A stretch of DNA of 64,000 nucleotides from Rhodamnia argentea (taxonomy: Eukaryota > Streptophyta > Magnoliopsida > Myrtales > Myrtaceae), in the NCBI RefSeq assembly GCF_020921035.1, contig NC_063157.1:7808501-7872500 (forward strand), given 5' to 3'. A program made the translations under genes and the position numbers. Position 1 is the stretch's first letter, and every line of letters begins with the position of its first letter. The notes beneath the pieces were generated by a model. The model had not been told where the DNA came from, made no database searches, and saw only the letters and a list, made by a program, of their open reading frames with translations. Shown here one piece after another: positions 1 to 9,930 of this stretch.

Positions 1-40
1 CACCATGCTTCTAAGTTCTGCAATATGGGAAACGGATCAG

Positions 41-295
41 ATTCTGAGGGATATCGGAGTTCGAACCATGCGGCTGATGACTAACAACCCAGCCAAGTTC
101 ACCGGTCTGAAGGGCTACGGATTGGCCGTGATCGGCCGGGTTCCTGTGCTGACACCCATCACAGAGGAAAACAAGAGGTACCTGGAGACGAAGCGCATGA
201 AAATGGGCCATATCTACGGCTCCGACATCCCAGAGCCGCTTTCCGGATTCGTCGATCCAGATACGGGCGAGGACGATTCAATGGGGGCTTCGTGA
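41..295 (+). CDS. RIBA: RIBA, 3'-terminal exon (GTP cyclohydrolase II end), partial
   Basis: This is the last exon of the bifunctional chloroplast riboflavin enzyme (3,4-dihydroxy-2-butanone-4-phosphate synthase plus GTP cyclohydrolase II). The cyclohydrolase domain opens GTP in the first step of flavin synthesis. The exon begins after a CAG acceptor at 38-40 in phase 0 and reads ILRDIGVRTMRLMTNNPAKF, then LKGYGL and TPITEENKRYLETKRMKMGH. These are the conserved C-terminal blocks of plant RIBA, including the RTMRLMTNNP nucleotide-site motif. It ends in TGA at 293-295 after a short acidic tail. Everything upstream lies outside the window, so completeness and the paralog (RIBA1, 2 or 3) cannot be judged. 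An ATG at 5-7 is intronic and is not the start. Confidence 0.9.
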   Translation: MLRDIGVRTMRLMTNNPAKFTGLKGYGLAVIGRVPVLTPITEENKRYLETKRMKMGHIYGSDIPEPLSGFVDPDTGEDDSMGAS

Positions 296-780
296 AAGGC
301 GAACGGCCTCAGTAACGCCAACGGCCACTCATTCGTACCACAATAGGATTTGGAACTTTTGAGGTTGTTTTATATGGTGACGCAATTCGTCGGACCACTT
401 GATCCTGCATAGACATTCGACCACACTACAGATGATGGAGGATGGATGGGGGGTGATCATTCAAAGGACGCTCTATTGCATGAGCACAGAGATGCAATTT
501 CTTCTCTAGTGATGTACATATCTGTGATTATACTCGTTCATTTATGGAAAAATCTCAGTTTTTCTCTTCCTTCGTTTTTTGTATTTGGGAAATACTTTTC
601 TGACAATACTGTTAAGGACTGTATAGTTTTAACTACACATATGCGTTTTGTATAAAACACTCATTGATTGAAAAATCGTGTAGCAAAAAATAACTAACAA
701 TACTATCAGATTATCAAGCTAGCAGCTTCCGGAAGCATGAATCTCCGACGTGCACAAACCAAACATCCCGATTAAGGAAC
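296..780. other. RIBA 3' flank / RPL23A upstream spacer
   Basis: AT-rich spacer that should contain the RIBA 3' untranslated region. No convincing reading frame or repeat was seen. The short open frame at 446-655 resembles no family I know. Confidence 0.5.
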
Positions 781-788
781 CGAAATGC

Positions 789-872
789 GGGCCCAAAAAG
801 CTCAAACGGCCCAATATGTGGGTGGCCCTTACTATATAATCCCCATCTTCTTCTCCCTCAGAAGAAACCCTA
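789..872 (+). promoter_or_regulatory. RPL23A promoter: two site II-type elements, TATA box, telo-box
   Basis: GGGCCCA at 789-795 and GGCCCAA at 808-814 match the site II/UP1 class (GGCCCA). A TATA-like CTATATAAT lies at 832-840 and a telo-box AAACCCTA at 865-872. This combination is the known signature of plant ribosomal-protein promoters, which tie expression to cell division and growth. Order and spacing put transcription start near 865, directly upstream of the RPL23A gene. Element identity is read from sequence; activity is inferred. Confidence 0.75.
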
Positions 873-905
873 GACGACGTCTCCGACCCAAGCCACCGGC
901 CGCAG

Positions 906-993
906 GTCTCTCTCTCTCTCTCTACCCCCTAGCAATGTCTTCGACGCGAATGGAAGTTGTGCTGATGGCTTCTTGTCTTGCATTTGTCTTTAG
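906..993 (+). other. candidate 5'-UTR intron of RPL23A
   Basis: A GCAG/GTCTCT donor at 906 and a TTTAG acceptor ending at 993 would remove 88 bases containing a CT-repeat tract and several upstream ATGs (for example at 934 and 949). Splicing would leave a leader running straight to the start at 1030. Plausible but not proven. Confidence 0.45.
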
Positions 994-1029
994 GGTTTTC
1001 GAAGGATCCCGAGACCTTCTCCAACCGCC

Positions 1030-2911
1030 ATGGCCCCTGCTAAAGGTACTCACGAATTTGCCCGTCTGTACTCCTGCCTCTCTGCGTGTACGCTCGCCAT
1101 CGCTCGAGATTTAGTGAATGAGCTTCGTTACTGTCCATGGCGGCGATGGTTTAGCGGCACGGATTAACGTTTGCCTCGTATTGCGTTTTAGCTCAGCTCT
1201 GTAGTAGTGCGATTTTAGCTCGGGCAGAGCCATCTAGGGTGCGCATATATGCGTCTTGTGCGCAGACATCCTTAGTTAGTATATTGCGTGTCGGTTTATT
1301 CCGAGGGAAAGTGTTTGCCAAGGGGCGGTGGGTTTGGGAATATCACCCGGTGTCACTGCATAGAAATACCGCCACAATGGTTTTGTGGTTTCTTCGCTGC
1401 CTCAGCCAATCGCAAGATGCCACTGCCCAGTGTCTATGAATTCCTCAGCGTCTGTCATTGGGTAGATATTAGCGTTTCTTGATGTTTGAAATGATTGGGT
1501 AGAATGATTCATATATGTTGCGAATGCGAAGCTATAATTTTTGCTATTCTTGAGGCTAAAAGTTCCCCTCTGCAACTTGTAACTATGTATCATTGCTACA
1601 TGAACTGAAAGTGACCATGTCCGTCGTGTAATTTTGTGTGGGGATAGCTGGTTTGCTGTTGGAGGGGTTCACCAGCAAACATACTCTCCTTCGGATTATT
1701 TGAGGATTTCTGGTTTTGATTTCAACCTTAGAAACTCATCTGATGTGTCTTGTCACCTGCAGGTGACAATGCGAAGAAGTCTGATCCAAAGGCTCAGGCC
1801 TTGAAGGCTGCAAAAGCTGTCAAATCGGGACCAACCTTTAAGAAGAAGGCTAAGAAGATCCGGACTTCAGTTACCTTTCACAGGCCAAGGACACTGAAGA
1901 AGGAAAGAAATCCCAAATATCCTCGCATCAGCGCTCCGCTGAGGAACAAGCTCGACCATTATCAGATCCTCAAGTATCCCCTCACTACTGAGTCTGCAAT
2001 GAAAAAGATTGAAGACAACAATACTTTGGTATTCATCGTAGACATCCGAGCTGATAAGAAGAAGATCAAGGATGCGGTCAAGAAAATGTATGATATTCAA
2101 GCCAAGAAAGTTAACACCTTGATCAGGTAATCCCTTATAGCTGCTGACTAGGTAGTTGTATGTAGGATGGTTTCAGTACTGCACCCTACGTAGTATTGTC
2201 ATGTTCATCTAGGTAATTGAGAGGAGCATACACTTGATTGTTACAGAGCTAGATGTGTAGATATTAGTTTGTTGCCAATGGATAAACACATTCCTCTTAG
2301 AGTTCTTAATTGAATAAGAGATGGCTCCATGAAGTCCTATCAACACACGTTCACGTTGTCGGTTTTGATGTTTTCCTATATGGTTTTGTATGAACTTGGA
2401 TGTGGCATGGTTGTCGTGATTTTTAAAATTTCAGTTATGTAAAATCATGGAGTCTCTTTGAATTTCGTAGATTGTGTATATGCATTTCACCGTCGAGGAA
2501 ATAAGAAGAGCCACTAGACTTTTGGTAGACCATTTTGGCCCGCCTATGGATATTGTGTTCTGGTGCTAAGGCCTATTGTTTTGTGACCGCCTTGGTGTGT
2601 CGAACTGTGATTCGTGTGCCATTCTATGAGAGCTTATTTTGCCTTGAAGCAGTTTTCTTGTATGAACTGCTCTAACCCATGAAAGTAAGAATTGGATTAC
2701 CTCTTCTATCTTCTAATCCGGTTTTTGGTTGTCTTACGATTTGCTTTTTCGAAGTGCAACTTGTTCTTTCTGTTCCTGGTAATTTTGAAAATAACGGAAC
2801 CAATGTCAATCTTTGTTGTGATGCAGGCCTGACGGTACGAAGAAGGCATATGTTAGGCTGACTCCCGACTACGATGGTCTGGATGTGGCGAACAAAATCG
2901 GCATTATTTAA
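1030..2911 (+). CDS. RPL23A: 60S ribosomal protein L23a (uL23)
   Basis: Three exons: 1030-1045, 1763-2126 and 2827-2911, joined by GT-AG introns of 717 and 700 bp. They give 154 residues, the length of Arabidopsis RPL23A. The start reads MAPAKGDNAKK; exon 1 encodes only five codons plus one base. A basic N-terminal extension (residues about 1-45, rich in K) precedes the uL23 domain, with [30 protein letters not shown] and [20 protein letters not shown], ending DVANKIGII. The protein binds 26S/5.8S rRNA at the polypeptide exit tunnel of the large subunit and is the docking site for SRP and nascent-chain factors. The upstream promoter has site II and telo-box elements. An open frame beginning at 1750 includes intron bases and is not the true start. 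Nothing appears broken. Confidence 0.97.
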
Positions 2912-3305
2912 GTTGGAATTGGTTTTTCATTCTGATCATCATTCTTCTCTTAGTGAAGACAATTTTGTGGAGGTGTTGAGAATGGAGACTCATCTGTAAT
3001 GTGACCTGTCATTTAAATATTTTTGGCGTTTCTGAAAATTCAGATTTCAGGTGGAGTCATTAGACTTGCAACGAAGCAAAATCAGAATACGTAAGTGCAG
3101 ATGTTTCTTCAACAACAACTCTATTCAAATGCCGGTCGCTGATGGGGTCCACCCATCCTCCCTCGTGTTAAATTTGTACTGTTGATCGCTTGGAAGTGAA
3201 CCGATTAATCTTAAATTGCCTGGGAATCAATCTTAAGCATTAGAATCTCAACCCAGTTATAGGGAAGCAAACCACTTTCAGACGAAAGCTTTTCTATCAC
3301 TAATT
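2912..3305. other. RPL23A 3' flank
   Basis: 3' UTR and spacer downstream of RPL23A. AT-rich stretches near 3010-3030 could include the cleavage region. No gene seen. Confidence 0.5.
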
Positions 3306-3526
3306 AAGGGGTATGTCTTTTTTTTCTTTTTTTTTTTTATGACCGAGGTTTCGCGTGGCCGGCGAACTTCGCTCAACACAACGGTGGAGCACGACTAGTC
3401 CTCGGGAGAGGCTAGCGCAGGAGCCCACCACCACGACCTCTTACTTAGGACACCGGCGCCGAGGAGTTTTGAATCCAGGACCTCTCGTGAAAGGAACACC
3501 GATCGGTGGGTAACCAAGGGGTATGT
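3306..3526 (-). mobile_element. SINE-like retrosequence with 11-bp target site duplication
   Basis: The identical 11-mer AAGGGGTATGT occurs at 3306-3316 and 3516-3526 and brackets a 199-bp insert. The insert starts on the + strand with a T-rich tract (3317-3340), which is a poly(A) tail when read on the minus strand. The rest is GC-rich and quite unlike the flanks. On the minus strand, a segment near 3465-3485 (GGTCCTGGATTCAAAACTCC) loosely resembles a tRNA B box, as expected for a tRNA-derived SINE. The duplications plus terminal poly(A) show target-primed retrotransposition. The precise family is unknown and the A box is not clear. Confidence 0.7.
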
Positions 3527-3955
3527 TGTGCTTTGGCCCCTTCAGAAAAAGACTAGGCATTTTATCATGCCATTAATATGGCCTAGTCCTTCTAGTTTGT
3601 GTTTCAGGATCCTGCTGTTGCTATTAGACTGTATAGAATCCTGATTTACTATCACAAATTTGGGGAGCAAACACCTGGTTTGAAACCAAAGAAAGAAAAC
3701 ATCCAGTGCGAAACATATGTTATAATTTATAGCTGTCTACAGAGGTTGGGATTACACATGTTCCTCTAAGAAAAGGAGAGTCGAACTTCATAGGTTTCTG
3801 TAAGAAGCAGGAAGCACAACGAATCCAGCACTATCTTCAAAACTGGCTATAACAATTGATTAGTGCATTTACAGTTATCAACCTCAAGCCTCAAGGGGGA
3901 CGTCTTTTCGCTTAGCTAACGAAAAATAACTTCCAAATTTGGATAATATTTCCTA

Positions 3956-5915
3956 TCAAGGAAAAAAGTTCAGCGACTTCGTTTTCGAACGTTTATAGCT
4001 AGTGTGTATTTGGCTGTTGGTGGTCATGCTAACACCTGCTAACAAAATCTGGTTGTTCCCTGGGGGCGAACCAGGATAACTAGCAATTAAATTAGGCATC
4101 GACCCCGAGCACGTCCCAGGAGACACTTCTGCTGCTTCGAGATTCGGCGACGGGCTCGTGAATCTCCGAATTGCGGTAGTCGAGTCCGAAATGTGAGCCT
4201 GCACACTCGACAAAGGGTCATAACCGGTGATGTTAACTGGTGGAATGTTGAAGAGTTTCGGGGGAGGAGGATTCCTCCACCTAGGAAGAGGCCCTGACAA
4301 AAGAAGTGTCTGCAGGAGTGGACCTGCCTCCATCACGGCCTGCAAGAAGTTGCCTTTCTCAGGAAGTGCTTTTCCCACAACAAGATCATCAATCACATCC
4401 AAAGCTCGATCGACAGTATCGGCTTCTCCCGAATTTAAAAAGCCCGGAGTGCTAGAGACATGGCGCAGACCATTACTTGAACCGGCCACGTCAGCATTCA
4501 GGAAATCCGACGGAGGAGTTGCCCCGAGCGGAGAATGAGAGGCTGAAGAGCGATGCAGTAGATAGGGGTCATTCAATGCGGGGGTGCGATGGGTTCGGTC
4601 TGTCACTGGGTTCGCTCTTAGTGGTACTAGGAAGCTCCAACGGAATCCTGAAGGGCAAGGACCAGGAGTGATATTTCTGAGGAGTTTCTGCAGCTGATTT
4701 CTTGCTTCATCTCTTTCCTGGTACGCTGTTTTCAGGAGACTAAGCAGATGCTTCAAATTCTCCTGGTTCTTTCTCGCTTCCTCGAAAGCTTTTGTTTTCT
4801 CAGACTCGAGTTCAGTGGTGTTATACAGGATCAGCTGCTTCAGTTCATCCATGCTCTGTCAAATTGAAAAGGTACGAAAAAGGAAGCAATGTGTTGGCTT
4901 CTGTGTGTAGGAGGATTCATAAGAAGATTGACTCATCACGAAGAATCTGCATCCTGATTTACTCTGTTCGCCGCACTATCGGAAACAGGATTTTGACGAA
5001 TAAAGAACAATAAACATAGTCATGCAGAGAAGAAATAGAAAGAAAAACCTTCGTAAGTATTGCAACCAAAAAGGAAAATCAAACTAGAAGTCAATGCTTT
5101 CAACCAAAGAAAGAAAAAAAGATGCAGATCAGATAGGGACACCTACCAACCTCTTTGAAATGCCTAAGCTTCTGCTACGACGATCGAGAGCTCCATAAAT
5201 ATCTAGTCTAGCGACAACAATTTCAAACTCGGATTGAGTATTATGTTGCAACGGCCAACTGACGCATTCAGATCCTCACCTTGGTGGTTAATTTAGACTA
5301 CAATTCGGAGAAACTGTTCGACTGGACAGGTAGATCGAATCACGATGAGCAAACTAAATTGCAGTTGGCAATTTTCTTTCGTACTTAAAGTGGGTTTCAG
5401 TACAGACTCGACAGTCTGAATCCAACTCACTCACGGTTAATTTTTGCAGTGGTCAATCACCTCGATAACGGAGATGAGAATGAACATATCCTACCTTGCC
5501 AACTGATGCCACAGAACGATCTCGCCACAAGAAACTGAGATGTGTGTGACAAATTGTATGCATGAGATGCTCCGGATGAAGCTACAAGAAGCAAGTGCAC
5601 CCTAAAAGCCGACTCTGCGACATCCTCTTCCTCTTCCTCTTTTTTGTCGAAATCCTAGACCTTAGTAACTTTCTGCCAAAATTTCTACTCCTTTTCTCTT
5701 CGACATTCGAATTTCCAACAAAACAAGGCGTTACATCCCGTTCTTCGGCCGGAAAACAGAAGCGTTTGAATGAGAGCCAAACAGTTTTTAGCAGAAGTTA
5801 ATGGCATTCAGACATTAAAAGACACACTGAAGCAAGGCAAGACTGGGGACAACGAGAATGGAGAGTGACTTACATGTGGGTGGCCCCAAAGAGAGCCCAG
5901 CTCCAGCTCCTCCAT
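3956..5915 (-). CDS. DUF1635 (PF07795-type) protein of unknown function
   Basis: Two exons on the minus strand: 5915-5874 (MEELELGSLWGHPH) and 4855-3956 (SMDELKQLILYNTTELESEK onward). A 1,018-bp intron (GTAAGT donor, GACAG acceptor) separates them, giving 313 residues. The DUF1635 hallmark is the N-terminal coiled coil (about residues 14-75) with DELKQLILYNTTELE, NQENLKHLLSLLKTAYQERD and EARNQLQKLL. The rest is serine- and proline-rich and of low complexity apart from DRALDVIDDLVVGKALPEKG near the middle. The function of the family is not established. The first exon was found by reading upstream; starting at the internal ATG at 4852 would lose the conserved MEEL-type N-terminus. TATA-like sequence on this strand at 5988-5981 implies a 5' UTR of only about 40 bases. 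Confidence 0.85.
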
Positions 5916-5980
5916 GGGAGAGAACTGACCCTGAAGCTATGAACAGGAGAGTGATTCGCGAAAGGTGAGTGCTTTGACTC

Positions 5981-5988
5981 ATTTTATA
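5981..5988 (-). promoter_or_regulatory. TATA box of the DUF1635 gene
   Basis: TATAAAAT on the minus strand, 66-73 bases upstream of the start codon at 5915. It is the only TATA-like element close to this start. Confidence 0.5.
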
Positions 5989-7314
5989 GAAGATGAAGGA
6001 AAACTAAGAAGACAGACTGTGGTGGCATCAGGCCCCACGATAAGGGCAATGTCTGCAAGGAAAGTCCACGTCAGGGGAGATAAAAATCCGATCTTTCAAG
6101 ACATTCCAGTTACAGAAATTCGAGATATTCCATATTCTGCTCTGGTTATTACCATCCGAGATTTGTACTGGTGACAAGTTTTCTGTTCATCCTCCTGGTT
6201 CCAGTTAGATTTTACCTTGGACATGCCAAATCTAGGCTATCGTAGGTTTGGAAAAACAGCAACTGTTACAGGTCAGAGAATCTAGCCGTTATCTTTACGA
6301 CCTTTCGCGCCCGTTTTTCTCTTTCTTTTTCGGATTCCATTTCAATCGGCGCGCGACTGACTCGTCGTGAAATTTGGTGGGGAGAGATGATAATCTTGAG
6401 GTCGTTATGATTGATGAAGAAAAAAGAATAAGCTGGTTATACTCTTATCGATAGGGTCGGCTCGACTTGCCATGAATTGCGGACATCTTCTATGCTCGTA
6501 AAGAACATACAATTTTGATTCACCGGATGCGTATAATGACGTTATATGTACAGCATCATCATGTCATCGTTTATTTTCACTGCAACATATGCTTGTCATC
6601 CATAGCAGAAAAGGTAATGTAGCTCGAGAAGCCGAAGCATCCCGAGCTGCTACCAACCCTCTTCGGCTTTCGATATTGTCCCGAATCACGAGAATTCGTT
6701 CAAGACTAGGACGACTACGATCCAATTCAGGGAGGGAAACAACCGAAGGATCAAAGCTTTATTTGCCCACAAATCGAATATGATGCAAAAGTAGAAGGCA
6801 AAGATGAAGCAGATTCATTGGATTCGAACAGTTGACAAAGCTTCCATCCCATTGAGCTCTCTCTCTCTCTCTCGCTCTCTCTCTCTCCTGTGTTTAGTTT
6901 TGACTGATTCAAAGGAAAAAGAAGCTTTTGCTTTGGGTCTATTCAGGAACAGATAACCTAAAGTTTGAACAAAGTTTTGGTGATATCCATACCGACTGTG
7001 ATGGCCCCCGCACCGAAGAGAGAGAGAGAGAATCTAGTCAATGGCAAAAGTCAAAACCGAGTTCCTTTTCGACGAACATGATTGCCATTATCATGATAAG
7101 TGCAGGTGCCTAACCAGACTTGATGATGATGATGGCGCTTTGGAGGGGAGGAGAGTGTCGCTGCTAGGCGGACCGGCAAGGGTTTGGGCACCTTGGTGGG
7201 GCCCAACAGTAGGAATTGGCTAAGCTGGGTTAAGGAGCTAATTGAATTCGGAACTCATGAATTAGAAGAACTGGAGTGAAATTTGGAATTTATGGTTATT
7301 GAAGTTAGCGAGAC
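5989..7314. other. spacer with CT microsatellite
   Basis: No gene recognised. A CT dinucleotide tract interrupted once by CG lies at about 6857-6887. Short open frames here have no recognisable domains. Confidence 0.5.
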
Positions 7315-7618
7315 CGATGGTTCGTTCCTACGAGTATTTGGGTACGTGATATATCCCATATACTAGATGAACGGAGGAAGAAGTCGGACGACAAAAGCGA
7401 GAAGTGTATTTTCATTGACTATAGTGACACAACTAAATGTTATAAGCTGCATAATCCCAATCACTGAAAAAGTAACCACGAGCAAGAACACCAATTTTTT
7501 TTTTTAGATAAAGCCTGGGAGTGGATCCAAAAGGGTAACCAGAAAAACATCACCATCGAAAATGAAGCGTTGGAAGGAGAGACAGAAGCCTCTGTATCGA
7601 CCACATTATTAACTAAAT
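7315..7618 (+). pseudogene. degenerate Ty1/copia Pol fragment (end of integrase region)
   Basis: Reading across frames recovers the well-known copia segment: LRVFGYVIYP, then HILDERRKKSDDKSEKCIFI with DYSDTTKCYKLHNP, then ITEKVTTSK, then DKAWEWIQKGNQ and a TEASVST tail. These occupy three frames, with shifts near 7350, 7465 and the poly(T) tract at about 7496, so it cannot be expressed as one protein. Only about 100 codons remain; no LTRs or reverse transcriptase were seen next to it. The family assignment rests on the FG-x-Y/K-C-FIGY-like block that follows the copia integrase catalytic core. Confidence 0.8.
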
Positions 7619-7814
7619 AAATAATTAACATACGGGGCTCCAACATTATTCTAAGATTGTTATGTTGTCAAATAATGGACGGTCTTTTGATAGATGTTAA
7701 GTGCGTATAAACACGTCTATTCGTATAAACACGTGCGTTCGCGTGTCGTGTAGAATTTTTTCCTTAATGATGTAAAACTAAAACATCGCCGCGTACTCAA
7801 ATCGCATAAACCAC

Positions 7815-8063
7815 CGATGCAGATGATTTGTCAAAGCATTTTCCTGAAAATAATCGCTTGTATCACTTAAAATAATTAGTTAATAAAAAATATGTTCGCG
7901 ATAATTCATGTCTAAATATTTTCGTGGACGATGAGAATGTTTTTTTTTTTTTTGGGTAAGGACGATGAGAATGTTTTTCATTCACTTATTTTTGTAAATG
8001 ATATAACGATCGTTTTTCAAAAAACGTTTTTCGAATTATTTATTTTTCGCGAAACAAACTAAT
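7815..8063. mobile_element. MITE-like element, GTTTGTTTCGCGAAA-end family, copy 1
   Basis: The right end carries an inverted terminus (ATTTTTCGCGAAACAAAC at about 8043-8062); the left terminus is eroded. The body aligns by eye with the copies at 9056 and 58550 (CACTTAAAATAATTAGT core, GACGATGAGAATG block). The GACGATGAGAATGTTTTT block is duplicated inside this copy at 7928 and 7961, around a T tract. Confidence 0.55.
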
Positions 8064-8375
8064 ATCTCTTGCGGTTTGATGACGTGGCGCCGCATCATTC
8101 TGGGACTTGATCACAAAATTCGAATCATATACGGGCTTAATGGAACTTTCCAAGAGCAGCGCAATGGTTAAACTAGGCCTGCCCCCACGTAATTCTTCGA
8201 CACTTGGGTCCTAACAAGCCCAATGGGCCTCAAATTCGGCCCACACACTGCCTGAGGATAAGTGAGCCTCTCGGATTTTACTTGGCTCGAGCTCGACATT
8301 TGTGTGTGGTTCATGTAACTTTGTGTTATATAGATCGGATATGAATCTTACCCGAGATTTGGAATCCACCGAAAA

Positions 8376-8860
8376 GGGATTGGCCGAAGATCAGCGTGGA
8401 TGGGTCTCTAATGGACCGACAGACCGGGGCAAGTGTCGCCGGGATATGCAGAGACAGCGGGGAGAGTGGTGGGTGGTTTTCACGAAGGAAGCCCAAGAAA
8501 GTTCTGTCGAGCAGATTAAAAACCCTTGCTTGTTCGGAAGCACTTCGTTTCTTTGAAGTGCGATCCGATTTTGTCTCTCACGTTGGAGTCAGACTGTCGA
8601 AGAGTAACAAGTGTACTTAAATATCATGAGTCGTGCCCGTGGGAGGTGGCCCCGCTCATCACCGCATGCAAGAGCTTAATGGGCCGTTTCACGCAATATC
8701 CAATAGCCCATTGCGGAAGAGAAGCAAATCAAGTGGCGGACTGGATCGCCAAGGCTCACAAAAGATCTTCCCTTGTAACTGTGCTGCTCATCCTTCTTCG
8801 ATCCTTTGAGGCCTCATTTGTTCGGAGGCCCAATTATCTTGTAACGCGTGTTTTAAGATG
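8376..8860 (+). pseudogene. degenerate RNase H-like (RVT_3) fragment of non-LTR retroelement origin
   Basis: Across three frames the order of a plant RVT_3 RNase H domain can be read: WPKISVDGSLMDRQTGASVA with GICRDSG, then SEALRFFE, then LESDCRRVTSVLK, CPWEVAPLITACKSLMGRF, and AHCGREANQVADWIAKAH. The VDGS, LESD and ANQVADWIAKAH blocks contain the RNase H1-type acidic positions. At least three frame changes and internal stops separate them, so this is not a functional gene. Such domains occur at the end of plant LINE ORF2 and as stand-alone genes; the lack of an adjacent reverse transcriptase leaves the source open. Confidence 0.75.
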
Positions 8861-9055
8861 ACTTCTCTGACACAGGAAAAAAAACAAAAACAAAAAAAAC
8901 AAGGTGCTTGATTGAAATAAGCATAAAAACGACAAGGCGGCAGAGTTTGGGCATCCCTTGACCAGGCCGACTCCTTTTAGTCCTTATTCGAGATAGAAAT
9001 GGCAAAAAAAAAAAAAAAGGGAAGAAAACTATTTAGAAATTCGGATCTAAGGATC

Positions 9056-9292
9056 TATTTGCTTCATAAAAAATGAATAATTTGAAAGATAATTTTTTCA
9101 AAAATGATTATTTAAATCGCTTGAAATAATTAGATAATGAGAAACATTTTCATTATTGACAGTAATTTATATATAAATGTTTTTGCCGACGATGAGAATA
9201 TTTTCAGTTCATTCATTTTATAAGCCATGCAATGCGATCATTTTTCAGAAAAATGATTTCAAAATTATTCTTTTTTTTTTTGTGAAACAAAT
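9056..9292. mobile_element. MITE-like element, GTTTGTTTC-end family, copy 2
   Basis: The left end TTTGCTTCATAAAAAATGAA and the right end (a T tract then GTGAAACAAATG) are imperfect inverted repeats of about 28 bases, each carrying AATAATTTG-type inner sequence. The 235-bp interior aligns with copy 1. Non-coding. Confidence 0.6.
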
Positions 9293-9356
9293 GAAGCCTC
9301 GGAATGTTTGTTTGAGTGACGGTGTATTCAGAGAAATTTGTTTTTTGAACTTTCAC

Positions 9357-9930
9357 CCATTTGGTTCGCCGAAAATGACAAGTCAATCGAAAACACTTTT
9401 CGGGCAATGAAAATATTCCTGCATAAAATTAGCAAAGTGAATCTTTTTTCAATTATTTTAGTATTGAAAACACCTTTCGGAATTGCTCCTCTCATAATCT
9501 TTTCGATTGACAAGTCAATCCCATTAAACACTTTCTGAAGAGATGAAAACACCTTTCGGAATTGCTCCTCTCATAATCTTTTTTTAATTATTTTAGTATT
9601 GAATTATTTTAATAAATTTTTTTCCTTGGCTACGGCTGGCGATCGGCCATAGTCATGGGCCAGCGAGGCCAAGTCTCCTTGTGGCCCGGTGACCGATGAG
9701 ATAGAAGGAAAAAAAAAAGAAAACATTAATGAAATTAAAAATTTTAAAAATAAATTAAAATTTTGAATTTATTCTTGGCCTAAGATCTTTCATGAGATTG
9801 AAATCAATTTTCAAATGAGAACCAAATATCATAAAACATTTTCGGCCACATATCACTAAACAAAGGAAAATAAATCATTTTTTTCAGAAATTACTTTCTT
9901 TTTTAGTGGAGTTTTCGGTGAAACAAACGC
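9357..9930. mobile_element. candidate TIR element with internal rearranged duplication
   Basis: The left end (TTTGGTTCGCCGAAAA) and right end (TTTTCGGTGAAACAAACG) are inverted repeats. Inside, a 38-bp block beginning GAAAACACCTTTCGGAATTG occurs twice (9466-9503 and 9545-9582), while an AATTATTTTAGTATTGAA block lies before the first copy and after the second. No coding capacity recognised. Confidence 0.45.
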
